Origin: Chloracidobacterium sp. CP2_5A
GTDB taxonomy: Bacteria > Acidobacteriota > Blastocatellia > Chloracidobacteriales > Chloracidobacteriaceae
Length of the DNA stretch: 38,596 nt
NCBI GenBank assembly: GCA_002254845.1
Contig: NKPT01000033.1
Coordinates: 1 to 38,596, forward strand
Direction: 5' to 3'
Part shown: positions 1-7,374 of the stretch, piece by piece
How the letters are laid out: each line of letters opens with the position of its first letter
How positions within the stretch are numbered: position 1 is the first letter of the stretch
Made by a program: the position numbers and the translations under genes
Notes under the pieces: generated by a model
Databases searched by the model: none
The model's input: only the letters and a program-made list of their open reading frames with translations
Told to the model about the DNA's origin: nothing

Positions 1-37
1 AACTTGGCGAATCGTAAGACGAACCATCATCGGAAAC

Positions 38-865
38 TCACACAAAGAAGTCGGGAAGGAGTTCAGCGGAAGGGTCAACGGCGTAAGCGGCAAAGTCCGT
101 GACGCCGGCGTTGCGCAATACATCCTCGTCAATGAAAAAGTTGCCGGTGCAGGCGCGGCTCGGCTGCGTCAAGATCGCGTAGGCGGCGTCCGCCATAATG
201 TCCGGCGTTCGGCAGCGGCGAAGGGTCTCGTCGCCGCCAAGCAGGTTTTTGACAGCCGCTGTCGCGATCGCCGTGCGCGGCCAAAGCGCGTTCACCGCCA
301 CGCCTTGCCCGCGAAACTCCTCCGCCATCCCCAACACGCACATGCTCATGCCGTATTTCGTCATGGTGTAGGCCACATGCGGCGCAAACCACCGCGCTTC
401 CAGGTTGAGCGGCGGCGAGATATTGAGAATGTGCGGATTTTCCGCCTGGAGCAAGCGCGGCAGGCACGCCTGCGAGCAAACGAACGTGCCGCGGGTATTA
501 ATGCGGTGCATCAAGTCGTATCGCTTCAGCGGCGTTTGCAGGGTCGGCGTCAGACTGATGGCGCTCGCGTTGTTGACCAAAATATCAATGCCGCCAAAGG
601 CTTCCACGGCGCGAGCGACGGCGGCGGCGACTTGGACCTCGTCCTGAATATCCACGACGAGCGGCAACGCCCGCCCCCCGGCGGCCTCGATCTCAGCGGC
701 GGCGGTGTAGATCGTGCCGGGCAGCTTCGGGTGCGGCTCGGCGGTCTTGGCCGCGATAACGATGTTGGCGCCGTCGCGCGCCGCCCGCGCCCCAATCGCC
801 AAGCCAATGCCACGACTGGCGCCGGTGATGAAAAGCGTTTTTCCAGCGAGCTTCAAGGATGTCAT
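38..865 (-). CDS. SDR-family oxidoreductase, HSDL2-like
   Basis: A short-chain dehydrogenase/reductase of 275 residues. The N-terminal nucleotide-binding motif TGASRGIG lies near residues 15-22, the NNAS motif follows, and the active-site Tyr-x-x-x-Lys is present as YTMTK. The run of residues after the Tyr/Lys pair and the insert rich in Pro after the catalytic Ser (ISPPLN) resemble the N-terminal domain of HSDL2-type reductases; the SCP2 domain of eukaryotic HSDL2 is absent. The substrate cannot be read from sequence. ATG at 865 is preferred over the adjoining TTG because GGAG sits 5 nt upstream of it. It is transcribed away from the micro-ORF at 1042, so the 176 bases between must hold two promoters; none stands out. 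Family assignment is firm, HSDL2 likeness moderate. Confidence 0.88.
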   Translation of the reverse strand: MTSLKLAGKTLFITGASRGIGLAIGARAARDGANIVIAAKTAEPHPKLPGTIYTAAAEIEAAGGRALPLVVDIQDEVQVAAAVARAVEAFGGIDILVNNASAISLTPTLQTPLKRYDLMHRINTRGTFVCSQACLPRLLQAENPHILNISPPLNLEARWFAPHVAYTMTKYGMSMCVLGMAEEFRGQGVAVNALWPRTAIATAAVKNLLGGDETLRRCRTPDIMADAAYAILTQPSRACTGNFFIDEDVLRNAGVTDFAAYAVDPSAELLPDFFV

Positions 866-1041
866 CAAATCTCCAAACCTTTACCTAGAAATGCCGGCCA
901 GTCGCTCGGCGACCACCGGGCGAAACGGCCTTGTAGCACAAGCAAGCCGGAAAAGGTCATCTTTCAAACGGTGGCGCATGTGATACCATGACTTTTCACG
1001 CGTCCCGCATTCGACTTCATGAGCGAAGGGAGGATGTTTTT

Positions 1042-1164
1042 ATGGAAGACATCAGCAAAGTTGCCTGGGCTTGGTTTGGCGTGCTGCTGGCGATCTGCAT
1101 CATCGGCGCCTTTGGCAACTACATACCGAAGCTGTTTGTCAAAATGCTTATGTTTCTGAGCTGA
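1042..1164 (+). CDS. 40-residue single-pass membrane micro-protein
   Basis: A very short gene: ATG at 1042, TGA at 1162-1164, 40 residues. A strong ribosome binding site, GGGAGGA at 1028-1034, sits at normal spacing, which is the main reason to believe it. The peptide has an acidic start (MEDIS), one hydrophobic helix from about residue 8 to 26 rich in Trp, Leu and Ile, then a Lys-containing tail with a second short hydrophobic patch (KMLMFLS). This suggests a single-pass membrane peptide. About 100 bases after the stop comes a factor-independent terminator, so it may be a monocistronic unit. I do not recognise a family; it does not look like CydX or CcoQ. Small one-helix subunits are common in respiratory and photosynthetic complexes, so a subunit role is possible but only inferred. 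Confidence 0.6.
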   Translation: MEDISKVAWAWFGVLLAICIIGAFGNYIPKLFVKMLMFLS

Positions 1165-1270
1165 TTTCTCTGGCTCAACAGCCCTCGCGATCGCCATTCA
1201 CACAGCGGGCAGGCAGCGGCGCGCGGCGCCTAAAACGGTTTGCCCGACAGGCGCGAATTCGGTAGGTTGA

Positions 1271-1305
1271 AGGCAGGCGGCAAGCGGTCCCCCTGCCTTT
1301 TTCTT
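1271..1305 (+). terminator. Rho-independent terminator
   Basis: Perfect 7-bp stem AGGCAGG (1271-1277) with CCTGCCT (1292-1298), extended inward by two G-C pairs after a mismatch, followed directly by a T-rich run (TTTTTCTTTT). It closes the unit containing the 40-residue peptide. It also argues that the next gene starts at 1324 and not at the earlier in-frame TTG (1240), which would place the hairpin inside coding sequence. Confidence 0.75.
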
Positions 1306-1323
1306 TTGAAGCGAGTGCGCGTG

Positions 1324-2679
1324 ATGGAAGTCTTTGACCATCCTTGGCGCGCTGCGTCGCTCGCGGGCGCGGCGGACAGCTCGGAGATGCGTCGGCGACT
1401 GGTGCATGTGGGCATGGGGCTCTTCGCGCTGGTCGTCGTTTCATTTTGGCAAACGCTCCTGATGGGCTTGTCAGGGCTCGCGCTGGCCTGGGTCTTGCCT
1501 AAGTGGATGCCTAGCCTCCTTCGCCCCCACGAGCAGTCCAAAGGGTATTCAGTTGGCGTTATCGCCTATCCGGCCGCTGTCGTGGCGCTCACGCTTTTGT
1601 TTCCTGGCGACTTATGGATTGTCGCCGGAGGCTGGGCCATGATGGCCTATGGAGACGGCATGGCGGTTGTCTGCGGGCAGGGCATTCGCGGGCCGCGCCT
1701 CTGGTGGAACCCGCGCAAGAGCCTGTTTGGGACGCTGGGATTCATTCTGTTTGGCTGGCTGGGCACGCTTGCGACCGTTCTCGTCGCAGGCGGCCACCCT
1801 TTCACGCCATCGGGTCTGGCGTTGGTCATTCTGGTCGCGGCAGTTGTCGCCGCGCTGCTGGAATCGCTGCCCTACGACATTTGCGACAACCCGCTCGTCG
1901 CCGGCGCGACCGCCTTGGTTTTGTCTTTGGCGACGCAGATTGACCTGAGCGCCTGGCAGTCGGCTCAGTCCGATGTGGCGGCGCGGACGCCTGTAGCGCT
2001 TGGTCTGGCGGCTGTTCTGGCGCTCTTGGCCCGCGCGACCAAATCGGTGGATTGGTCCGGGGCGCTGACTGGCGCGGTCTTCGCCTTCGCCCTGTATGCC
2101 GCGCTTGGCGGGCTGGGCGTCGCCGGGCTCATGGCTTTTTTCATGGTCGGCACGGCCGCTTCGAAAATCGGCTACGAAAGAAAGCGGCTCAAAAGAGCGG
2201 CTCAGGAAATCCGCACTTGGCGCAACGCGGTGGCGAATGCCGGCGTCGCGGCGCTGTGCGCGCCATTGGTCGTCCTCACGCCGCGCCCCGACCTGTTCGC
2301 CGTGGCCGCGCTTGGCTCATTCGCGGCCGCCGCCTCGGACACCGTCGCTGGCGAAATTGGGCGGGCGTATGGCGGCACGCCCTATTCCATCGTCACGCTG
2401 CGCCGGACGCGGGTGGGGGACAATGGCGCCGTCTCCCTGGTCGGGCTGGCAGCCGGACTTGTGACCGCGCTTGGCTTTGGCGCGCTGGCCTGCCTTGCCG
2501 CCGATCCAAGCCTTCATCGCGCCGTCTGGTGTATCGCCATCGCTGGCATGGCCGGAAACCTGCTTGACAGCCTGCTTGGCGCGACGGCTGAAAATGCCGG
2601 CTACCTGGACAACGAAGCCGTCAACTTCGCCTGCACCCTAAGCGGCGCGATGCTTGCCGTTTTCCTGTTTTCGCTGTAG
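1324..2679 (+). CDS. Fused phytol kinase-like / DUF92 (phytyl-phosphate kinase-like) membrane protein
   Basis: A 451-residue polytopic membrane protein made of two enzymes' folds. Residues about 20-205 match the dolichol/phytol kinase (VTE5) family: a GDG motif at 110-112 and NPRKSLFG at 129-136, the usual CTP-kinase signature, then DNPLV near 189. Residues about 225-451 match DUF92, the family of plant VTE6 phytyl-phosphate kinase: SDTVAGEIG at 338-346, GDNGAVS at 365-371, NLLDSLLGA near 412-420 and NEAVNF at 430-435. Known enzymes of these families phosphorylate phytol in two steps to phytyl diphosphate, which feeds tocopherol, quinone or chlorophyll side chains. A fusion would do both steps in one membrane protein. 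ATG 1324 was chosen because it follows the terminator at 1271-1305. No strong ribosome binding site is visible. Substrate could be another isoprenoid alcohol such as farnesol or geranylgeraniol. Confidence 0.83.
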   Translation: MEVFDHPWRAASLAGAADSSEMRRRLVHVGMGLFALVVVSFWQTLLMGLSGLALAWVLPKWMPSLLRPHEQSKGYSVGVIAYPAAVVALTLLFPGDLWIVAGGWAMMAYGDGMAVVCGQGIRGPRLWWNPRKSLFGTLGFILFGWLGTLATVLVAGGHPFTPSGLALVILVAAVVAALLESLPYDICDNPLVAGATALVLSLATQIDLSAWQSAQSDVAARTPVALGLAAVLALLARATKSVDWSGALTGAVFAFALYAALGGLGVAGLMAFFMVGTAASKIGYERKRLKRAAQEIRTWRNAVANAGVAALCAPLVVLTPRPDLFAVAALGSFAAAASDTVAGEIGRAYGGTPYSIVTLRRTRVGDNGAVSLVGLAAGLVTALGFGALACLAADPSLHRAVWCIAIAGMAGNLLDSLLGATAENAGYLDNEAVNFACTLSGAMLAVFLFSL

Positions 2680-2730
2680 GAGCGCGGGCCCGCCTTTCCC
2701 TTGGCAAGCGCGCGCAGAGGCGGCAAAGGG

Positions 2731-3311
2731 ATGACGCTTCTCAAAAGCCAGTATCGGCTGCTTCAGGAGCTAGGCAAGGGGGCGTTTCAGCAGCGCTTAC
2801 CTGGCGGAAGACGCCCATTCGCCATCCAATCGGCGCTGCGTCATCAAGCGCCTGACGTGGAATCACGATCCGCAAAATGGCGCGCGCCGCGAGCGAGCGA
2901 TTCAAGCGCGCGGCGGCGCGGCTCGAAACGCTGGGGCGCGGCGCGCGCGCTGAGGGGCGACGGTATCCGTGGGGCGATCAATTCGACCCGCGCTGACTCA
3001 ACGCCTGGGAAAACAACGTCGGACGGAGTAAAGCCGTCGGGAGCTTCCCTTCCGGCGCGACGCCGGAAGGCGTCCTCGACCTGGCTGGAAACGTCGCCGA
3101 GCGGACGGCGTCCGATGACAAGCCTTATCCAGGCAGCGCGGTCAAGCTGATCCCCGGCGGGAAAGTCGCGCGCGGCGGCTTCTCGCTGCCAATGAAATAC
3201 GCTTCGGCCACGAAGCGAGCCCAAGCCCGCCTAACACGCGCGACCCGGTACAAGGAGTCGCCGCAGGGACGAGACGCCAACATCGGATTTCGCGTTGTCG
3301 CAAGCCCTTGA
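2731..3311 (+). pseudogene. Decayed protein kinase / formylglycine-generating-enzyme-like fusion
   Basis: Remnants of one gene read through shifting frames. From ATG 2731 comes a Ser/Thr kinase start (YRLLQELGKGAF, glycine-rich loop). At 2798, in the +1 frame, it continues YLAEDAH then CVIK with the ATP-binding Lys. From 2895, in the third frame, ERFKRA and LETLGRG continue the helix-C region. In that same frame the text jumps, around 2945-2951 in a GCGCGC run, straight to a formylglycine-generating-enzyme (FGE-sulfatase) domain: YPWGDQFDPR, an in-frame TGA at 2994-2996, LNAWENN, LDLAGNVAE, VARGGF, NIGFRVVASP, ending TGA at 3311. The kinase catalytic loop and most of both domains are missing. 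Lesions seen: two frameshifts, one large deletion, one nonsense codon. A terminator-like hairpin follows at 3340. The ancestral protein was probably a membrane or cytosolic signalling kinase with an FGE-like sensor domain. Confidence 0.85.
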
Positions 3312-3339
3312 GACCCGTGACCCTTAGCCGGCTCCCCGC

Positions 3340-3364
3340 AAAGGCGGAGCGCTCACGCCTTTTT
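3340..3364 (+). terminator. Terminator-like hairpin after the pseudogene
   Basis: AAAGGCG (3340-3346) pairs with CGCCTTT (3356-3362), followed by a five-T run on the plus strand. The loop itself contains the self-complementary GAGCGCTC. It would end transcription of the pseudogene. The minus-strand kinase-like gene stops inside the same hairpin, so it may work in both directions, although the T-run on that side is short. Confidence 0.6.
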
Positions 3365-4252
3365 AGCGGCGGCTCTGGCGATCTGACGCTTGCTGTTGGC
3401 TCTTGCTCTCTTGGCTCTTGGCTGGCTTTCGGCTTTGGCCGCGTCCGCCGGCGCCGCCAGGGCGGCGGCGAACTCTTCCCGTCGCCCCTCAATGTCTTCT
3501 TCCGCCGCGGCGGCGGGACGACCCGACGGGATCGCCAAGACGCGCGCGCCATCCACGACTGGCGCCTCCTTCGGAAGAACTTTCCGAATCTTCCGCTGCA
3601 AGACGCTGAACACCTTGTTGACGGTTTGGGTGGCGTCCACGGTATCAAAGCCATACTGCCGCGCTAGTTGGTCGAAGGTCGCCAGCAGCCGGGTTTGATA
3701 CTGCACAAAGCAGTCATACATATCGTCGCCGGGCAGAAAGTCCATTCCCGACTCCCAGTAATCAAAGCCGGTGCTGGCCAGGACGCGCGGGATAAGGTTT
3801 GGCAAGTCAATCTTCAGGTAAAAAACCGCGTCCGGCTTGAGCGCGAAGCCATAAACGCTCTGAATCCAGTCGGCGGCAGCGCCGCGCACGATCGCCCGCG
3901 CCATGAGCGAATACACGTAGCGGTCGGTCAACACCACAAAGCCCGCCCGCAGCGCCGGAATCATCTGATTTTCCAGCCGGTCAGCCAGATCGGTCGCGTA
4001 GAACAGGTCCATCGTCTTCGCCCCGAGCGTATGACCTTCCTTGGCTTTTTTGAGGCCGCGCCCGGCCAGCAGCGAGCGCGTCAGCCCGGTGTCCAGCACG
4101 GCGAAGCCGGACGATTCAAGCCAATTCTTGAGCAGCGCGATCTGCGTTGAGCGGCCGACGCCATCCGTTCCCTCCAGGACGATCAAGCGGCCGGGCAGAG
4201 TCTTTTCTTGAAAGCCAGACAATCCGGCTCCAAAAAACTGTACTTTGGTCAT
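3353..4252 (-). CDS. Thymidylate kinase-like protein with altered P-loop (Lys to Arg)
   Basis: A 299-residue paralogue of the next gene upstream. It keeps the thymidylate-kinase-like layout: P-loop near residues 27-36, a DRYVYS motif, and a C-terminal Asp-Ala-Thr segment. The P-loop reads GTDGVGRST, with Arg34 where nucleoside-phosphate kinases have the invariant Lys. The classic dTMP-kinase EPGGT loop is not present. From about residue 235 a 65-residue tail rich in Ala, Lys and Arg has been added; it looks disordered and could bind nucleic acid or polyphosphate. ATG 4252 has GGAG 8 nt upstream. It lies 46 bases after the canonical paralogue and is probably co-transcribed with it. Possible roles are a regulatory or scaffolding partner of the upstream kinase, or a kinase with weakened activity; neither can be settled here. 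Confidence 0.75.
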   Translation of the reverse strand: MTKVQFFGAGLSGFQEKTLPGRLIVLEGTDGVGRSTQIALLKNWLESSGFAVLDTGLTRSLLAGRGLKKAKEGHTLGAKTMDLFYATDLADRLENQMIPALRAGFVVLTDRYVYSLMARAIVRGAAADWIQSVYGFALKPDAVFYLKIDLPNLIPRVLASTGFDYWESGMDFLPGDDMYDCFVQYQTRLLATFDQLARQYGFDTVDATQTVNKVFSVLQRKIRKVLPKEAPVVDGARVLAIPSGRPAAAAEEDIEGRREEFAAALAAPADAAKAESQPRAKRARANSKRQIARAAAKKA

Positions 4253-4298
4253 ATCAGTGGCTCCATAAACCGACGCGCGAAGGCATCGCCGCCTTCGG

Positions 4299-5000
4299 CT
4301 ACCGCCGCCGGCGCCCCTGACGGAACTGCGGGTCGCGCAAGACGTCCTTCAGATGCGGCTTGACGAGGCTGCGGACAATCCGCTGCTGCTCGGTTATGGG
4401 CAGTGTCGCGTCAATCACTGTCAAGTTGTATTCCTCCACCAGTCGGTCGTACTCCTCCAGAATCTTGCCCTGGAAAATCCGAAACGACTCGTAGGGGTCT
4501 TCCGACCAGCCCATATCCAGACCGGCCTCGTAATATTTCAACTCCGGGCGCCCAACCAGAATGCGGTCGAGCGCCGTCTCCAACGGCACGCGAAAGTAAA
4601 AGCCAATGGTTGGCGGGACGGCGAAGCCGTACACCTTGCGCACCCAATCGCGGTCGTTGCCGCGCGCCGAGTCGCGGGCGAACGCCGTGTAAACGTAGCG
4701 GTCGGCCAGCACGATCGCGCCCGCCTTGAGCGGCGGAATAATGTCGCGCTCCGTGCGGTCAGCGAAGTCCGTCGCGTGGATCAGGCTGAAGGTTGTCGGC
4801 GAAAGCGCGCGAGTGTCTTTGCCGAGCTTAGTCGTTTTCTTGACGAGCGGCGAGGAGTTCCACGCGCTGAAAAAGACGCAGTACCCTTCCGCCACCAGCC
4901 ATTTGTGCAGCAAGTCGAGTTGGGTGCTTTTGCCGGAACCGTCAATGCCTTCGACAATAAAAAGCTTTCCGGGGAGACCGGTCGTGAGTCCAGCCTGCAT
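4299..5000 (-). CDS. tmk: Thymidylate kinase-family protein
   Basis: A 233-residue P-loop kinase with an intact Walker A, EGIDGSGKST, at residues 17-26 (Lys24), followed by STQLDLLHKWL, and a DRYVYT motif for the nucleoside-monophosphate site. Known members phosphorylate dTMP to dTDP for DNA synthesis in the cytosol. The loop after beta-2, EPGGT in typical Tmk, reads differently here (SAWNSSPLVKK), so it belongs to a divergent branch and its exact nucleotide is not certain. ATG 5000 has GGAG 6 nt upstream. It lies between serine acetyltransferase and the Lys-to-Arg paralogue, all on one strand with gaps of 63 and 46 bases, consistent with a three-gene operon. Confidence 0.72.
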   Translation of the reverse strand: MQAGLTTGLPGKLFIVEGIDGSGKSTQLDLLHKWLVAEGYCVFFSAWNSSPLVKKTTKLGKDTRALSPTTFSLIHATDFADRTERDIIPPLKAGAIVLADRYVYTAFARDSARGNDRDWVRKVYGFAVPPTIGFYFRVPLETALDRILVGRPELKYYEAGLDMGWSEDPYESFRIFQGKILEEYDRLVEEYNLTVIDATLPITEQQRIVRSLVKPHLKDVLRDPQFRQGRRRR

Positions 5001-5063
5001 GTCGCGCTCCGCGCTTGAGGGCGGACCGCCGCCCGCTCAAGCCAGGTTCAAGGAAATAGGCTT

Positions 5064-5981
5064 TCACGTCACGCGCGCCGCCCCCGCGCGGGTGACAATC
5101 CGAATTTGCGGATCCTCAATCACAACTTTGCTATACGGCTCGACGGAGCGGGTCAGCCAGACGTTACCGCCAATGACGCTGCCGCGCCCGATGACCGTGT
5201 CGCCGCCCAGAATTGTCGCGCCGGCATAAATCACCACGTCATCCTCGATGACCGGATGACGCTTCACATGACGCGCGAGCTGCCCATCGGCGTCCTTTGG
5301 GAAGGACAGCGCGCCAAGCGTCACGCCCTGATAGATTTTCACATTGTCGCCAATGACCGTCGTCTCGCCAATGACCACGCCGGTGCCGTGGTCAATGAAG
5401 AACCGGCGACCAATCCGCGCGCCCGGATGAATGTCAATGCCAGTGCGCCCATGGACGTATTCCGCCATGATGCGCGGGATGAGCGGCACGCCGCGGGCAA
5501 ACAGATCATGGGCGATGCGGTGAACCAGAATGGCCTGCACGCAGGGGTAGCTCAAAATCACTTCGTCGCGGTCGTGCGCCGCCGGGTCGCCTAGATAGGC
5601 GGCGTCCACATCCTCCGCAAGCAGGTCGCGCAGCGCCGGCAGCCGATCCAGCAGATCCCACACAATCGCCTGGGCTTCCGCCTGACAGTCGGCGCACTCG
5701 GCGCAGGCTTCCCTAGGCAGTCGCCGGTCGTGGCAGAGCGCAAGCGCGATTTGCTTCGGCAACTCCTCGGCGATGTCTTCAAGCAGCTCGCGCACCCGTT
5801 CCGGCGTCGCCGCCCGCGTCACCGCCCCATAGTAGCCGGGAAAGAGCAGCTCGCGAAAGTCAAGCAGAGTTTTGATGATGGCGTCCCGCGACGGCAGCGC
5901 GCCCTGGTCGTGCCGAAGGGCTGACGAAGCGGCGTACGACCGCGCGATGGCTTGAGCGGCTTGGTTCAGGCGGGGATGCAT
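5064..5981 (-). CDS. cysE: Serine O-acetyltransferase
   Basis: A 305-residue serine acetyltransferase, making O-acetylserine from serine and acetyl-CoA for cysteine synthesis. An alpha-helical N-terminal region (about 1-175) leads into the left-handed beta-helix of hexapeptide repeats (about 180-285). Catalytic and CoA-site landmarks are present: DPAA near 132-135, IHPGA (His185), DHGTG (His198), [18 protein letters not shown]. It is of the long, plant-like/EpsC-like form and carries an unusual Cys cluster (C-A-E-C-A-D-C) at residues 93-99, absent from E. coli CysE, which might bind a metal or sense redox state. No cysK is next to it. The start at ATG 5981 lacks a clear ribosome binding site. 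Confidence 0.9.
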   Translation of the reverse strand: MHPRLNQAAQAIARSYAASSALRHDQGALPSRDAIIKTLLDFRELLFPGYYGAVTRAATPERVRELLEDIAEELPKQIALALCHDRRLPREACAECADCQAEAQAIVWDLLDRLPALRDLLAEDVDAAYLGDPAAHDRDEVILSYPCVQAILVHRIAHDLFARGVPLIPRIMAEYVHGRTGIDIHPGARIGRRFFIDHGTGVVIGETTVIGDNVKIYQGVTLGALSFPKDADGQLARHVKRHPVIEDDVVIYAGATILGGDTVIGRGSVIGGNVWLTRSVEPYSKVVIEDPQIRIVTRAGAARVT

Positions 5982-6065
5982 GGGCGAGCGCGAAAACTTC
6001 GGACCAGCGCGAGCGCAATATCAGCTTGCCGGCAGACTCTAAAACAGAGCAGCCTTCGGCGCGAA

Positions 6066-6091
6066 ATATTTCTCCGCGATATTTCTCCGCG
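6066..6091. repeat. 13-bp perfect tandem repeat upstream of hppD
   Basis: The 13-mer ATATTTCTCCGCG occurs twice head to tail (6066-6078, 6079-6091). The first copy is part of the perfect palindrome GAAATATTTC. It lies 84 bases before the hppD start in the cysE-hppD intergenic space, an unusually AT-rich motif for this region, and may be a repressor or activator binding site. Function is inferred from position only. Confidence 0.45.
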
Positions 6092-6174
6092 CCAACGACC
6101 CGCTTGCGCGAAGCGGGCGACCGGACGACAATCCAGCGTCAGCTTTTTCATATTTTTCTCAAGGGGTATCATCT

Positions 6175-7290
6175 ATGTCCGCGCCCAAGGAAGCGACACT
6201 GCAGCGCGCTCCGCTCGCCGTCGTGGATTTCGACCACGTTGAGTTTTACGTCGGCAACGCCAAGCAGGCGGCGCATTTCTACCGAACCGCCTTTGGCTTT
6301 GACATCGTGGCCTATCGCGGCCCGGAAACCGGCGTCCGCGACCGCGTTTCCTACGCGCTTCAGCACGACGCTATTCGCTTGGTCGTCACTGGCGCGCTGA
6401 CGGCCGACCATCCCATTGCCGAGCACGTTCGCCGCCATGGCGACGGCGCGCATGCCGTCGCGTTTCGCTCGACGGACGTCACCGCCGATTTCGAGCGAGC
6501 CGTCGCGCGCGGCGCGCAAGCGGTCAGCGAGCCGGTCACGCTGAGCGACGCCCAGGGCGCGGTTCAGGTGGCTGAAATCGCCGCCTACGGCGACACCATT
6601 CACCGCTTTGTCGGCCGCGACGGCTACGGCGGCGCATTTCTTCCCGGCTTCGAGCCGCGCTCGATCAAGGCCGCTCAAACCGGATTCCTCCATCGCATTG
6701 ATCATGTCGTGGCCAACGTCGGCTGGAATGAAATGGAGACTTGGGTGAAGTTTTACGAAGACGTCTTTGGCTTCTTCCAGTTTCGGCACTTCGACGAGAA
6801 TGACATTTCGACGGAATACACGGCGCTGCGCTCAAAGGTGATGGCAAGCCCAAGCCTGGCTATCAAGCTCCCGATCAACGAGCCGGCCGAGGGCAAGAAG
6901 CGCTCGCAGATCGAGGAGTACGTGGACTTTTACGGCTCGCCCGGCGTGCAGCACATCGCCATCGCCGCGCCGGACATCATTCAGGCGGTATCGCGGCTCC
7001 GAGCCAACGGCGTGGAGCTTCAGAGCGTTCCCGCCAGCTACTACGACGCCGTGACCGAGCGGGTCGGCGACATCGCGGAAGACCTGTCCGCGCTTCGCGA
7101 CCTCAATATCCTCGTTGATCGGGACGACCAAGGCTACCTGCTGCAAATCTTCACCAAGCCGCTTCAGGATCGGCCGACGGTGTTTTTTGAGATTATTCAG
7201 CGCAAGGGCAGCGAAAGCTTTGGCAAGGGTAACTTCAAGGCGCTGTTTGAGGCGATTGAAAGGGACCAGGCCGCGCGCGGAACCTTGTAA
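6175..7290 (+). CDS. hppD: 4-hydroxyphenylpyruvate dioxygenase
   Basis: A 371-residue non-haem iron dioxygenase converting 4-hydroxyphenylpyruvate to homogentisate, in the cytosol. Two vicinal-oxygen-chelate halves are visible (about 15-150 and 170-345). The iron ligands His177 (in RIDHVV), His260 (in VQHIAI) and Glu339 (in FFEIIQR) are all present, as are the C-terminal glycine-bearing helix residues (FGKGNFKALFEAIE). Length is typical of HPPD. ATG 6175 is preceded by AAGGGG at normal spacing. Homogentisate can be degraded (a fumarylacetoacetase-family protein lies at 25.8 kb; no homogentisate dioxygenase is in the window) or, in phototrophs, prenylated with phytyl diphosphate to tocopherol, which would connect it to the kinase fusion at 1.3 kb. 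An acyl-CoA-ligase-like gene follows 84 bases downstream. Confidence 0.96.
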   Translation: MSAPKEATLQRAPLAVVDFDHVEFYVGNAKQAAHFYRTAFGFDIVAYRGPETGVRDRVSYALQHDAIRLVVTGALTADHPIAEHVRRHGDGAHAVAFRSTDVTADFERAVARGAQAVSEPVTLSDAQGAVQVAEIAAYGDTIHRFVGRDGYGGAFLPGFEPRSIKAAQTGFLHRIDHVVANVGWNEMETWVKFYEDVFGFFQFRHFDENDISTEYTALRSKVMASPSLAIKLPINEPAEGKKRSQIEEYVDFYGSPGVQHIAIAAPDIIQAVSRLRANGVELQSVPASYYDAVTERVGDIAEDLSALRDLNILVDRDDQGYLLQIFTKPLQDRPTVFFEIIQRKGSESFGKGNFKALFEAIERDQAARGTL

Positions 7291-7374
7291 AGCGGGCGAC
7301 AAAGCGGCGCTCTGGCGGGCGCGAGCGCCGCCGCGCCGGCCCGGCTGGCTTGCCAGCGCCCCGTGGGTGAGGCC

